Assembly: GCA_963721345.1 (NCBI GenBank)
Contig: CAVRIT010000001.1
Coordinates: 434,001-498,000 of the forward strand
DNA: 64,000 nt
Source of the DNA: JACDAN01 sp963721345
Lineage (GTDB): Bacteria; Actinomycetota; Thermoleophilia; Gaiellales; Gaiellaceae
Direction of reading: 5' to 3'
In this document: positions 34,097 to 43,445 of the stretch, piece after piece
Layout: each line of letters starts with the position of its first letter
Position numbering within the stretch: the first letter of the stretch is position 1
Translations under genes and position numbers: made by a program
Notes under the pieces: generated by a model
Seen by the model: the letters and a program-made list of their open reading frames with translations, nothing else
Told to the model about the DNA's origin: nothing
The model's database searches: none

Positions 34097-34688
34097 TCTC
34101 GAGGAGGTACCCAGGGTCGATCGCATGCGGCAGCGGGTACTCGCGATAGAGCACCGACGCGCCGGCCTCCTCCAGCGTTTTCCGGGCCGTCCGTCCAAAC
34201 TCCACCGAAATGATCGGGTCGAACGTCCCGTGGCCGATCGCGACGGGCGGGATCTCGCCGAGGTCGAGATCGAAGCCGTCCACCGTAGGGATGAAGCTGT
34301 TGAGCGCGACGAGCGCCGCCGGGCGGGGCCTTCCCTGCCCGAGGCCGAACGAGTACGCCATCACGCCCCCTTGCGAGAACCCACCGAGGATGGCCCGCTC
34401 ATAGCCGATCCCGTGCTCCTCGAGGAAGCCGTCGAGCCAGTCGCCGACCGCGCGGTACGTCTCGAGAAAGGTCTCGCGGTCCGGGAAGCCGACTTGCTGG
34501 AGCTTGTACCAGTGCGCCCCGCCGGGCGGGAACGAAAACGGGCCGCGCGGCGTCACGCCGACCAGCCGCCGCTCCGGGTCGAGGAAATCGAGCAACGCGA
34601 AGAGGTCGTGCTCGTCCGCTCCGCGGCCGTGGAAGAGGACGAGCGCGCCGGCGGGATCGCCCGCCGCCGGCCTTACTTGGTACTCCAC
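34059..34688 (-). CDS. Phospholipase/carboxylesterase-family alpha/beta hydrolase
   Basis: 209 residues from GTG 34688. ALVLFHGRGADEHDLFALL (oxyanion HG), GGFSQGGVMAYSFGL (nucleophile Ser in GxSxG), HGTFDPIISVEFGR (Asp) and PHAIDPG (His) give a full triad of the carboxylesterase 2 family, which hydrolyses short acyl esters or acyl-protein/lyso-lipid bonds. Overlaps the dioxygenase 3' end by 16 bases and the convergent aguA 3' end by 38 bases. Encoded with a ring-cleaving dioxygenase, a common pairing. Confidence 0.92.
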   Translation of the reverse strand: MEYQVRPAAGDPAGALVLFHGRGADEHDLFALLDFLDPERRLVGVTPRGPFSFPPGGAHWYKLQQVGFPDRETFLETYRAVGDWLDGFLEEHGIGYERAILGGFSQGGVMAYSFGLGQGRPRPAALVALNSFIPTVDGFDLDLGEIPPVAIGHGTFDPIISVEFGRTARKTLEEAGASVLYREYPLPHAIDPGYLLEIRAWLERVAAAA

Positions 34689-35599
34689 GCCGCCCGTGGG
34701 TTCGGCAACGGCGTGAGGACCTCCTCGAGACGATCGCGCAGCGGCTCGTAGTTCGGGGGTAGCGCGAGACGCTCGCCGAGCGTCTCCAGCGGCTCGTCGG
34801 CCGTGAACCCCGGACCGAGGGTCGCGATCTCGAACAGCACGCCGCCCGGCTCGCGGAAGTAGATCGACTTGAAGTAGTAGCGGTCGATCACCGGCGTCGG
34901 TCTGGCGCCTGCCTGCGCGACGCGATCCCGCCAAGCCTCGTGCTCCTCCATGGTGCTCGCCCACGCCACGTGGTGGACCGTTCCGGCGCCGCCGGAGCCG
35001 GGCGCATCGGGCGGCTCGTCGTACGCATAGATCCCGCCGCGCTGCTCGCCGCGCGCCTCCCACTCGCTTTCCCCCTTGGGCTCGAAGGCGAGCGTTTCTT
35101 CGAGCAGCTGCCGACTCGCCTCCGGGTCGGCGGCGTAGGCCCGAACGCTCTCGAAGCCCTGGAGCGCGAGCTCGGCCGGGATCTCCGGGTGCCCGGCGGT
35201 CAGCGGCTCGTCGCCGGTCTCGACGACTGCGAGCTCGAGCCCCAGGCCCTCTGGATCCTCGAAGCGGAGTCGCCCGTCCTCGCGCGTCGTCGCGAGGCTC
35301 TTCTCTCCAAGCCGCTGCTCCCAGAAGTCCAGTGCCTCGGGCGAGGCGACGCGCCAGGTGATCCGGTGGATCATCCCGGCGCCGGCGCGCCCCTTCCGCG
35401 CTCCGGGGTACTCGAAGAACGTGATGTCGGAGCCGGCGCTGCCCTTCTCGTCCGCGTAGAACAGGTGGTAGACGGTCGGGTCGTCCTGGTTGACCGACCT
35501 CTTGACGAGGCGCAGTCCCAGGACGCCGACGTAGAACTCGACGTTGCCCGGCGCGTCGGCCGTGATGCAGGTGATGTGGTGGATTCCTTCGAGCTTCAC
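34673..35599 (-). CDS. VOC-family ring-cleaving dioxygenase (MhqO/LinE-like)
   Basis: 308 residues with two vicinal-oxygen-chelate modules: GIHHITCITADAPGNVEFYV GVLGLRLVKRSVNQDD in the first, GTVHHVAWASTMEEHEAWRD and PGGVLFEIAT in the second. The metal ligands are His (IHHITC), His (VHHVAW) and Glu (LFEIAT). The MhqO group, often paired with an esterase as in the mhqNOP-type arrangement, detoxifies quinones. GTG start overlaps the RNase R stop (GTGA). Confidence 0.92.
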   Translation of the reverse strand: MKLEGIHHITCITADAPGNVEFYVGVLGLRLVKRSVNQDDPTVYHLFYADEKGSAGSDITFFEYPGARKGRAGAGMIHRITWRVASPEALDFWEQRLGEKSLATTREDGRLRFEDPEGLGLELAVVETGDEPLTAGHPEIPAELALQGFESVRAYAADPEASRQLLEETLAFEPKGESEWEARGEQRGGIYAYDEPPDAPGSGGAGTVHHVAWASTMEEHEAWRDRVAQAGARPTPVIDRYYFKSIYFREPGGVLFEIATLGPGFTADEPLETLGERLALPPNYEPLRDRLEEVLTPLPNPRAAWSTK

Positions 35600-37287
35600 G
35601 GGAGATCGAGCTCAATCTTGCCTGCCGGCCGGTCGATCGTGGCGACCCGCACCTCGATCGGGTCACCGAGCCCGAACCGGCGGCCTCCGCGGCGCGCGAC
35701 GAGTGCGGTCCCCAGCTCGCTGATCTCGAAGTAGCCGGGCAGCTTGCGCACGGGCAGATAGCCCTCGAAGACGTCTCCGAAGCGGACGAACAGACCCGAG
35801 GCGATCAGGCCCGTGATCTCGCCGTCGAACGGCGCCTCCCAGCCCCGGTCGTAGAGCACGGCCTCGAGGAGCCAGGCGAGGCAGATGTCGTCGGCCTGGT
35901 ACTCGACCCCGGCGATCGCGCGCTCCCGGGTCGACGCGTGCTCGGCCAGTGCGCCCAGATCCTCGGGCGGCGGGTCGTCGCCGGCGCCGAGCTCCCGGAG
36001 CAGCGTGCGGTGGCAGACGAGATCCGGATAGCGACGGATCGGCGAGGTGAAGTGGCAGTACGCCGGACTAGCGAGGCCGGAATGGCCGAGGTTCTTCGGG
36101 TCGTAGCGCGCCTGCTTCAGCGCGCGGAGCACGAGTGCGGGGTATGCCTCGACCCCGCGGCCTGAGCTCTCGACGTAGCGGCTGACGCGCTCGCTGATCT
36201 CCCCAGCGAGCATGGCCGCTGCGGTTGGGGTCAGACCCTTAACATCCGGCGCCGGCGGGGTCGGCACCTCGAGTTCCGCGAGCTTCGCCAGGAGGTGCGT
36301 GATCGCCGTCGGCTCCGGCCGCTCGTGGATGCGGTAGAGCGTCTCGCGTCGCCGCTCGCCGAGCAGCCCGGCGACTGCCTCGTTCGCCAGGATCATCAGC
36401 TCCTCGATCAGGAGATGGGCGTGCGGCTCCGACTCGAACCACGCGCGCTCGACTCCGCCGCGGCCGTCGAACTCGAACGAGATCTCGCGCGTGGTGATTC
36501 GCAGCGCTCCGCGCGCGAAGCGGCGTCGGCGCAGCTCGACCGCGAGGCGCTCGGCCAGCCGGAGGCCCTCGGCAATCTCGTCCGAGGCGCGTTCCTTGCC
36601 CGCGAGAATCCGTTCCGCTTGGCCGTAGGTGAGGCGCTCGCGGCTTCGGATCACCGAGCGATAGAACGAGGGCTCCCCCGCCTCCAGCGCGGCGTCGAAC
36701 GGCACTTCGACGGTGACGACGAGCCGATCCTGGTGAGGGCGGAGGCTGCAGAGGTCGTCCGCGAGCTCCGGCGGAAGCATCGGAGCAACGCGGCCCGGGA
36801 CGTACGCGGAGAACGAGCGGCGAGCCGCGCCGCGGTCGAGCGGCGTCCCGGCCGGGACGAAGTGTGCGACGTCGGCGATGTGGATCCACGCGCGCAAGCC
36901 GTCCCCGTCCTGCTGGACGGAGATCGCGTCGTCGAAGTCCTTCGCGGTCTCGGGATCGATCGTGAAGGCGGGTTGGTCGCGGAGGTCGACCCGCCCCTCC
37001 AGCGACGGCGGGGGCGGGTCGTGGGGCTCGTGCTGCTCGACGAGGCCCTCCTGCTCGAGCAGCGCGTCGAGGACGCTGTCGATCGAGTCGGCGGGACCGA
37101 GCTTCTTCTCCAGCCGCGCGCGCCCGCGCTGCGGCGCGACGACGACGGCCAGGTCTCCCGGACGAAGCTCGGAGATCCCGCGCTTGTCGAGGACGAGCGG
37201 GACCCCGGGCGTGAAGTACGGCTCGCCGACGACGAGGCGGCCCCGCCGGCCGACCTCGACGACGATCCGCTCTAGACCCTGAGGAAT
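35596..37287 (-). CDS. rnr: Ribonuclease R-family exoribonuclease
   Basis: 3'-5' exoribonuclease of the RNB family. RNB core: FTIDPETAKDFDDAISVQ (metal Asp set), LPPELADDLCSLRPHQDRL, LLIEELMILANEAVA, CHFTSPIRRYPDLVCHR; C-terminal S1 domain about 470-563 (GEITGLIASGLFVRFGDVFE GYLP). The N-terminal cold-shock domain is shortened (LERIVVEVGRRGRLVVGEPY). No ATG, GTG or TTG lies near the homologous start: in frame there are only ATT (37285-37287), CTA and ATC codons inside the overlapping ftsX stop region. I use ATT as a provisional limit (563 residues). Degrades structured RNA and takes part in tmRNA-linked decay. Confidence 0.9.
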   Translation of the reverse strand: MPQGLERIVVEVGRRGRLVVGEPYFTPGVPLVLDKRGISELRPGDLAVVVAPQRGRARLEKKLGPADSIDSVLDALLEQEGLVEQHEPHDPPPPSLEGRVDLRDQPAFTIDPETAKDFDDAISVQQDGDGLRAWIHIADVAHFVPAGTPLDRGAARRSFSAYVPGRVAPMLPPELADDLCSLRPHQDRLVVTVEVPFDAALEAGEPSFYRSVIRSRERLTYGQAERILAGKERASDEIAEGLRLAERLAVELRRRRFARGALRITTREISFEFDGRGGVERAWFESEPHAHLLIEELMILANEAVAGLLGERRRETLYRIHERPEPTAITHLLAKLAELEVPTPPAPDVKGLTPTAAAMLAGEISERVSRYVESSGRGVEAYPALVLRALKQARYDPKNLGHSGLASPAYCHFTSPIRRYPDLVCHRTLLRELGAGDDPPPEDLGALAEHASTRERAIAGVEYQADDICLAWLLEAVLYDRGWEAPFDGEITGLIASGLFVRFGDVFEGYLPVRKLPGYFEISELGTALVARRGGRRFGLGDPIEVRVATIDRPAGKIELDLP

Positions 37288-38141
37288 CGCCGCAGCGTCA
37301 GGCCGGAACCAGCTGCGCCGAGGAGCAGCCCGAGACCGAGGAGGATGAGGGCGTTCGCCCAGAACGCGATCGCCTCGACGCCGGGGCCTTCGCTCAAGCT
37401 CGGGATGATCGCCGGCAGCGCGATCTCCTTGCTCAGGAAGAGCAGGATCACCGCGAGCACAGAGCCGACCAGCCCGCACAGCAGGCCCTCGAGCATGAAC
37501 GGCCCGCGGACGAACCAGTTCGTCGCGCCCACGAGCTTCATCACCTCGATCTCGCGTCGGCGCGAGAAGATCGAGAGGCGGATCGTGTTCGCGATCAGGA
37601 TCGTCGACGCGATGAGCAGGATCAGCCCCGCGAGCAGGAAGATCGAATTGATCACGTTCGCGACCTTGAGGATCCGCTTCGCCTTCTCCTCTCCGTAGGT
37701 CACGTTGTGGACGCCCGGCGGGAGCGGCTCGAGCGAGTTGGCGATCGCCTCGGTGTCCTCCGCCCGCTTCGGGGTCACGGTGTAGGCATGCCCGAGCGGG
37801 TTGTACGGGAGTTGGGCGTTGAAGAGATCAGGCCGGTCGCGCCGCATCTTGGCCAGAGCCTCCTCCGCCGAGACGAAACCGACCTTCTGAACGCGCGGGT
37901 CGGACTCGAGCTTGACGCGCATTGCCTCGACGCTGCTCGCCGGGGCGTCGCGGTCGAAGAACACCTTGACGACGAGTCCGCCCTTCACGTGGTCGCTCCA
38001 CGAGTGCGCGTAGGTGGCGAACGCGATGAAGAGGCCGAGCAGGAACATGCCGATCAGCACGGTCATCGTCGCGGCGACGGTGGTCGAGACGTTCGCCCCG
38101 ATCGAGCGCACCGCCTCGCCGAGCATCATCTTCAGCCTCAT
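37272..38141 (-). CDS. ftsX: Cell-division ABC-type protein FtsX
   Basis: 289 residues. Cytoplasmic N-terminus MRLKMMLGEAVRSIGANVST, TM1 (AATMTVLIGMFLLGLFIAFA), a periplasmic loop of about 120 residues (VKVFFDRDAPASSVEAMRVK, VSAEEALAKM), then three C-terminal TM helices with the FtsX signature RLSIFSRRREIEVMKLVGAT NWFVRGPF. With FtsE it transmits ATP hydrolysis to extracellular peptidoglycan hydrolases such as RipC-type enzymes. Overlaps ftsE by ATGA (38138-38141). Confidence 0.96.
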   Translation of the reverse strand: MRLKMMLGEAVRSIGANVSTTVAATMTVLIGMFLLGLFIAFATYAHSWSDHVKGGLVVKVFFDRDAPASSVEAMRVKLESDPRVQKVGFVSAEEALAKMRRDRPDLFNAQLPYNPLGHAYTVTPKRAEDTEAIANSLEPLPPGVHNVTYGEEKAKRILKVANVINSIFLLAGLILLIASTILIANTIRLSIFSRRREIEVMKLVGATNWFVRGPFMLEGLLCGLVGSVLAVILLFLSKEIALPAIIPSLSEGPGVEAIAFWANALILLGLGLLLGAAGSGLTLRRFLRV

Positions 38142-38923
38142 TCGGAGGTGTACCCCCCGCGCCGCTCGTCGCGTGCGATCCGGCCGTCCTCGAGCGCGAT
38201 CACCCGGCGGCGCATCTTGTCGACCATCTCGCGGTCGTGTGTCGCCATCACGACGGTCGTCCCCGAGCGGTTGATCCGGTAGAGGAGCTGCATGATCCCG
38301 ACCGACGTGTCGGGGTCGAGGTTCCCCGTCGGCTCGTCGCAGACCAGGAGCGGCGGATGGTTGACGAAGGCGCGCGCGATCGAGACGCGCTGCTGCTCAC
38401 CACCCGACAGCTCGTCGGGGAACGAGTTGGCCTTGTGCGATAGCCCGACCATGTTCAGCACCTCGGGCACCTTGCGGCGGATGGAATTCCGCCCCTCGCC
38501 CTGCACCTTGAGCGCGTAGGCGACGTTCTCCGCGGTCGAGCGGCCCGGCAGAAGCTTGAAGTCCTGGAAGACGCAGCCGATGTTCCGGCGGAGCATCGGC
38601 ACCTTCCCTCGCCGGAGACGGCCCAGGTCACGCCCGCCGACGATGATCGTGCCGGAGGTCGGCTCGAGCTCCTTCAGGAGAAGCCGGATCATCGTCGACT
38701 TCCCGGAGCCGGACGCGCCGACGAGAAAGACGAACTCGCCCTTCTCGATCACGAATGACGCGCCCTCGAGTGCGACCACGCTCGGCTCGTAGACCTTGTG
38801 GACGTTCTCGAAGACGATCATCGCGCGCGCCGCGGCAGCGGCCGCATCGCCTTGCGGGCGCTCGGCCTCGATGCTCTGATCGGGCGGGTCGGTGACGAGT
38901 GTGGGCTCTTGCACGGCGGTCAT
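38138..38923 (-). CDS. ftsE: Cell-division ATP-binding protein FtsE
   Basis: 261 residues as read from 38923; the conserved protein begins at MIVFENVHKVYEPSVVALEG (ATG 38824), so the 33-residue acidic/Ala front is either an extension or not translated. Walker A GASGSGKSTMIRLL, Q-loop VFQDFKLLPGRS, signature LSGGEQQRVSIARAFVN, Walker B PLLVCDEPTGNLDP, H-loop ATHDREMVDKM. Partner of FtsX. The 67 bases upstream separate it from prfB; gene order prfB-ftsE-ftsX-(smpB/rnr) is typical of actinobacteria. Confidence 0.96.
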   Translation of the reverse strand: MTAVQEPTLVTDPPDQSIEAERPQGDAAAAAARAMIVFENVHKVYEPSVVALEGASFVIEKGEFVFLVGASGSGKSTMIRLLLKELEPTSGTIIVGGRDLGRLRRGKVPMLRRNIGCVFQDFKLLPGRSTAENVAYALKVQGEGRNSIRRKVPEVLNMVGLSHKANSFPDELSGGEQQRVSIARAFVNHPPLLVCDEPTGNLDPDTSVGIMQLLYRINRSGTTVVMATHDREMVDKMRRRVIALEDGRIARDERRGGYTSE

Positions 38924-38990
38924 CGCATGCGCGCGCTAGCGGCGGCCGTTCTTCTCCTGGGACGATCGCCGAGTGTAGCGAAAGGCCCTG

Positions 38991-40095
38991 CTAGAGCACA
39001 CTTCCCGCCGCTTTGGCCAGCAGGTACGACTGGATGAAGCCGTCCAAGTCGCCGTCGAGCACGCCGTCAATGTTTCCTACCTCGTGGTCGGTGCGGTGGT
39101 CCTTGACCATCTGGTACGGGTGGAGCACGTAGCTGCGGATCTGGCTGCCGAAGCCCGTGTTCTGCGCCTCGCCGCGCTCCTGCGCCATCTGCTCCTCCCG
39201 CTCCTCCTCGGCGAGCTCGGCGAGCCTCGAGCGCAGCATCCTCAGGGCGGTCTGCTTGTTGGACGACTGCGAGCGCTCGTTCTGGCACTGCACGACGATG
39301 CCGGTGGGAAGGTGCGTGATCCGGACGGCCGAGTCGGTCTTGTTCACGTGCTGCCCGCCGGCGCCGCTCGCCCGGTAGGTGTCGATCCGGAGGTCCTCGT
39401 CGGAAACCTCGATCTCCGCTCCCTCGCCGACGAGCGGCGCGACGATCACCTGGGCGAACGACGTCTGGCGTCGATGAGCGGAGTCGAACGGCGAGAGCCG
39501 CACGAGCCGGTGGACGCCGCGCTCCGCCTTCAGCGTCCCGTAGGCGTTCTCGCCGGAAACCGTGATCGCGGCGGACTTGAGGCCTGCCTCTTCCCCAGGG
39601 CTTGCCTCGACGAGCTCGCCCTTGAAGCCGCGACGCTCGGCCCAGCGCAGGTACATCCGGACGAGCATCTCGGCCCAGTCCTGCGCGTCGGTCCCGCCCT
39701 CGCCTGCATGGATCGTGACCAGCGCGTCACCGGCGTCGTACTCGCCGGAGAAGAGCGCGTCCTCGCGGAGCCGGTCGAGCTCCTGCTCCAGCGGCCGGAG
39801 GTGGGCGTCGAGCTCCTCGGCGAGGTCACCGTCGAGCTGGAGGAGCTCGCGCGCCTCCTCGTAGTCGTGCGTGAGCGACTGGTAGCGCTCGAGCCTTCTG
39901 GTCAGCCGCGCATGGTCGGAGGAAATCTCGGCGGCGCTCCGCTGGTCGTCCCAGAATCCCGGCTCGCCCATCGCCGCCTCGAGCTCGGCCGCACGGGTCT
40001 TCAGCGCATCCGGGTCAAAGGTAATCACGGACCCAGGCAAGCTGGGTCCCGATCCCCTCCAGGCGCTCCTCGACGGTCTGAGTCGGCTCGGCCAC
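38991..40095 (-). CDS. prfB: Peptide chain release factor 2, programmed +1 frameshift
   Basis: RF2 reads UAA and UGA stops. Zero frame: GTG 40095 to TGA 40015-40017 (MAEPTQTVEERLEGIGTQLA then WVRDYL). The site CTT TGA C (40020-40014) is the classical RF2 autoregulatory slip; skipping one T continues as DPDALKTRAAELEAA to the TAG at 38991-38993, 367 residues. RF2 hallmarks: the SPF tripeptide (RLSPFDSAHRRQTSF), GGQ in GAGGQHVNKTDSAVRI, and the final QSYLLAKAAG. The length 3n+1 is therefore natural. The usual AGGGGG element three bases before CTT is missing. Confidence 0.95.
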
Positions 40096-40161
40096 GCGTT
40101 CATGGTAGTCCCACCCCGCCCGTTGCTCCGCGTTCGAAGCTGTGTTATCCAGCAAGCGAGG

Positions 40162-42909
40162 ATGCAAGACGGGTGGGAGAAGCCTCGGCAAATCGTCGGA
40201 CGCGAAGAAGAGCTGGCGGCCCTCGGCGAGTTCCTCGACTCGAGCGGCCGCTCGGCGACGCTCGTGCTCACGGGCGAGCCTGGGATCGGCAAGACCACGC
40301 TCTGGGAGGCCGGAGTCGAGCTGGCCGGCCGGAGCGGGCTCCGGGTGCTCTCGGCACGCGGGAGCGGCGCAGAGACGCGGCTGTCCTCGGCTGCGCTGAT
40401 CGACCTGCTCGACAGCGTCGGGCGCGAGGAGCTCACGGCCCTCGCGCCGCCGCAGCTTCATGCCCTCGAGGTCGTCCTCTTGCGGGCGGAGCCCTCTGGA
40501 GATCCTCCCGAGGCCCATGTGATCGCGGTCGCCCTTGTCAACGCGCTTCGTGCGCTCGCCGCGGACACGCCGCTACTCGTCGCCATCGACGACCTGCAGT
40601 GGCTCGAGCGGGCCTCCGACGACGCGCTGGCGTTCGCCGCCCGTCGTCTCGACTCGGAAGGAGTTGCGTTCTTACTGGCCCGCCGTCCGGGTCCGCGGTC
40701 AGCCCTCGAGCGTGCGCTCGAACGTGGGCCGTTGCGACGCCTCGACCTCGGCAACCTGAGCCTCGGCGCAACGCGGCGGGTCCTCTCGGAGCGGCTGGGC
40801 CTGAACTTGTCGCGCCCGGTGCTGCGTCGCGTGTTCGAAACGACTCTGGGAAACCCGCTCTTCACGCTGGAGGTCGGACGCACGCTGGTCGCACACGGGC
40901 CGCCGGCGAGCGGCGGCGACCTACCGGTTCCAGACGAGGTCGAGGATCTCCTCGGACTGCGCGTGGCGCAGCTCAGCGAGGGCGTGCGCCGCGTGTTGGT
41001 CGCTCTCGCTCTGCAGGCAGACCTGCGCGCACCCCAGCTGACGGCCCTGGCGGGGGAAGCGACGCTCGACGACGCGGTCCAGGCCGGCCTGATCACTCTC
41101 GACGGCGACCGCGCGCACCCGTCGCATCCGCTCCTCGCCGCCGCAGCGAACAGCCGAACGCCGCCTGGCGAGCGTCGCCGACTACACCTCGAGCTCGCGG
41201 CCGTCGCCGACGACGAGGAGCTGCGTGCATTTCACCTCGCGCTCGCCGCGACATCGCCCGACGACAGCTTGGCCGCTGCGGTCGCGGGCGCCGCCGCCCG
41301 CGCATCCGCACGCGGCGCCGCGCAGCAGGCCGTTGCGCTGGCCGAGCACGCGCTTCGCCTGACGCCCTCGTCGTCGGCGGACCGCAGCAGCCGGTTGCTC
41401 ACACTTGCCGGCTACCTCGAGGTTGCGGGCGAGCGGCAACGGGTGACCGACCTGCTCACACCCGAGGTCGAGGCACTTCCTCCCGCGGACCGCGTTCGCG
41501 CCTGGCTGCGACTCGCGGAAGGCGGCTCGATCAGGAGCATCTACGACACGGAGGACTACCTCGACCGCGCCCTCGAAACCAGTCGGGACGACCCGGTCCT
41601 GCACGCCTACGTACTGTCCAAGAAGGCGATTCACGCGACTCCGGCCTGCGTCTGGCGGATCCGAGAGGCGGAGGAGTGGGCGCTCGAGGCGCTTCCGGTC
41701 CTGCGCCGCGCCGGACCGGAACTGGAGCGCCTCGCGCTGCACGGGCTGGGCTGGGCGCGAGCACTCCGTGGTCGACCGATCGACGAGGTCTGCGAGCAGT
41801 TCCGTGCGGCGTCGCCCACGGCCTCGCACATCACCGACTCGCCGGAGCCCGTCGAAGGGCTCCGTCACCTCTGGCGCGGCCAGGTCGAACGCGCACGGAC
41901 GATCCTGACGCGGTTCCTGGCGTTGGCGGACGCGCGGGCGGAGGAAGTGTCGTACGCGCTCCAGCGGTTGAACGTCTGCGACCTGGAGCTACGCGCGGGC
42001 GAGTGGGATGCGGCCTCGCGGCTGCTCGACGAGTGGGAGTCGGCGGACCGACAACTCCTCATCAGGGCGACGTACGAGCGTTCCCGCGCGCTGCTCGCCG
42101 TCGGCCGGGGTCAAGCCGCCGAGGCAGAGCGGTGGGCGGCGTCAGCCTTGGCGCAAGCGGAGCCGGGGGGCTACCGCTGGCAGGTGCTCGAGGCGCTCCG
42201 CGCGCGGGGAATCGCGGCCCTGCTCGCTGGAGAACCCGAGCGCGCGGCCGAAAGCCTGGGCGCCGTCTGGGAGCACATGGAGCGCGAGGGCGTGGACGAG
42301 CCGGGAGCGTTTCCCGTCGGGCCCGATCTCGTCGAGGCGCTCGTCGAGCTCGATCACCTCGACGAGGCGCGGCGTGTGTGCGATCGCCTGCGGAAGCTGT
42401 CGGAAGAGCAGGACCATCCTTGGGGCCTTGCCGGCACGAGGCGCTCGGCTGCGCTGATTGCGTTCGCCGCCGACCCTCATGACGAAGAGGCGGCGGCGCA
42501 GCTTGCCTCCGTGCCGGACGCATACGGCGCGCTCGGCCTGCGCTTCGATCGCGCTCGCTCGCTGCTGACGCTGGGACGCGCGCAGCGGCGGCTGAGGAAG
42601 TGGGGTACTGCGCGCGCCTCGCTCGAGCAAGCCGCCGCCGAGTTCGACGAGTTGGGCTCGCCGGGCTGGGCCGAAGATGCGCGCTCGGAGCTTGCCCGGG
42701 TCGGAGGGCGACGTCCGGCCGCTGCGGGCGAGCTGACTCCCACTGAGCGGCGCGTGGCCGAGCTTGCCGCCGACGGGCTCGCAAACAAGGAGATCGCGCA
42801 GACGCTGCATGTCAGCGTGCACACGGTCGAAGTGCATCTGTCGAACGTCTACGCGAAGCTCGGCGTGCGGTCGCGCACTCAGCTGGCTGGCGCGCTCGCG
42901 CGAACCTAG
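40162..42909 (+). CDS. Large LuxR/MalT-like (LAL) transcriptional regulator
   Basis: 915 residues from ATG 40162. N-terminal AAA/STAND ATPase: IVGREEELAALGEFL, Walker A TGEPGIGKTTLWEAG, Walker B LLVAIDDLQWLERAS. A long TPR-like helical middle (about 350-840) and a LuxR/GerE helix-turn-helix at the end (LTPTERRVAELAADGLANKE IAQTLHVSVHTVEVHLSNVY). LAL regulators sense a ligand through the TPR part. It faces away from prfB (66-base shared promoter region) and lies directly upstream of the 42976-47214 cassette, a plausible target. Confidence 0.93.
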   Translation: MQDGWEKPRQIVGREEELAALGEFLDSSGRSATLVLTGEPGIGKTTLWEAGVELAGRSGLRVLSARGSGAETRLSSAALIDLLDSVGREELTALAPPQLHALEVVLLRAEPSGDPPEAHVIAVALVNALRALAADTPLLVAIDDLQWLERASDDALAFAARRLDSEGVAFLLARRPGPRSALERALERGPLRRLDLGNLSLGATRRVLSERLGLNLSRPVLRRVFETTLGNPLFTLEVGRTLVAHGPPASGGDLPVPDEVEDLLGLRVAQLSEGVRRVLVALALQADLRAPQLTALAGEATLDDAVQAGLITLDGDRAHPSHPLLAAAANSRTPPGERRRLHLELAAVADDEELRAFHLALAATSPDDSLAAAVAGAAARASARGAAQQAVALAEHALRLTPSSSADRSSRLLTLAGYLEVAGERQRVTDLLTPEVEALPPADRVRAWLRLAEGGSIRSIYDTEDYLDRALETSRDDPVLHAYVLSKKAIHATPACVWRIREAEEWALEALPVLRRAGPELERLALHGLGWARALRGRPIDEVCEQFRAASPTASHITDSPEPVEGLRHLWRGQVERARTILTRFLALADARAEEVSYALQRLNVCDLELRAGEWDAASRLLDEWESADRQLLIRATYERSRALLAVGRGQAAEAERWAASALAQAEPGGYRWQVLEALRARGIAALLAGEPERAAESLGAVWEHMEREGVDEPGAFPVGPDLVEALVELDHLDEARRVCDRLRKLSEEQDHPWGLAGTRRSAALIAFAADPHDEEAAAQLASVPDAYGALGLRFDRARSLLTLGRAQRRLRKWGTARASLEQAAAEFDELGSPGWAEDARSELARVGGRRPAAAGELTPTERRVAELAADGLANKEIAQTLHVSVHTVEVHLSNVYAKLGVRSRTQLAGALART

Positions 42910-42975
42910 CGCCCGCGAAAAGTTTGAAGGTTTCCGCTATTTCGCCGCAGGGCGGTCGGCCGTACCGTCGACGGC

Positions 42976-43251
42976 ATGGCCGAGTTCCTCGTCGAGTCGT
43001 ACGTCACCCAAAGGGATAGCGCCACGTTCGACCGCGAGGCCGAGCGCTGCCGCGTCGCTGCCGAGGAGATGACGCGCGAGGGAACGCCGGTCCGCTTCCT
43101 GCGCTCGATCTTCATCCCTGAGGACGAGACCTGCTTCTACCTGTACGAAGCCGCCTCGGCCGAGCTCGTCCGCGAGCTCGCCCGTCGCGCGCAGCTGCCC
43201 TTCGACCGCGTGGCAGAGGCACTCGCCGACGCGCACGGAGAGGCGAGGTGA
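42976..43251 (+). CDS. DUF4242 (SCO4226-type nickel-binding) protein
   Basis: 91 residues. AEFLVESYVTQRDSATFDRE and RFLRSIFIPEDETCFYLYEA match the ferredoxin-like DUF4242 family, whose Streptomyces member SCO4226 binds nickel; several members sit beside LuxR-type regulators. First gene of a cassette: its TGA overlaps the next GTG (43248-43251). Follows the LAL regulator by 66 bases. Confidence 0.88.
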   Translation: MAEFLVESYVTQRDSATFDREAERCRVAAEEMTREGTPVRFLRSIFIPEDETCFYLYEAASAELVRELARRAQLPFDRVAEALADAHGEAR

Positions 43252-43445
43252 GAAGCATCCGCTACCTGCGCAGCAACGCGATCGCGTTGAGCTGCAAGGA
43301 CTTCGATTTCGACGACAAGCGGATCGACGGCCAGTTCATCTTCGCTTCCGGGAGCCAGGTCGTGACCGTCAGCCTCCATGCGTCTGACGCGGACGCTGCG
43401 GGTTGCGACGTGCGCGCGACGACAAAGCAGGCCTGGAGCGCATGA
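43248..43445 (+). CDS. Short coupled ORF, unknown
   Basis: 65 residues, GTG start overlapping the previous stop (GTGA) and TGA overlapping the next ATG (ATGA at 43442-43445), so it is bracketed by translational couplings. It begins MRSIRYLRSNAIALS, which resembles the front of a common Thermoleophilia secreted-protein leader (RSNAIALLALFVALGG), but then departs into SCKDFDFDDKRIDGQFIF. It may be a real linker peptide, or the remnant of a leader fused by an indel. Two cysteines; no family recognised. Confidence 0.45.
   Translation: MRSIRYLRSNAIALSCKDFDFDDKRIDGQFIFASGSQVVTVSLHASDADAAGCDVRATTKQAWSA

Noticed and set aside
39084..42482. A 1132-codon plus frame through prfB and the LuxR gene
   Set aside because: It is antisense to prfB and out of frame with the LAL regulator; composition is Arg/Gly/Ala shadow-like.
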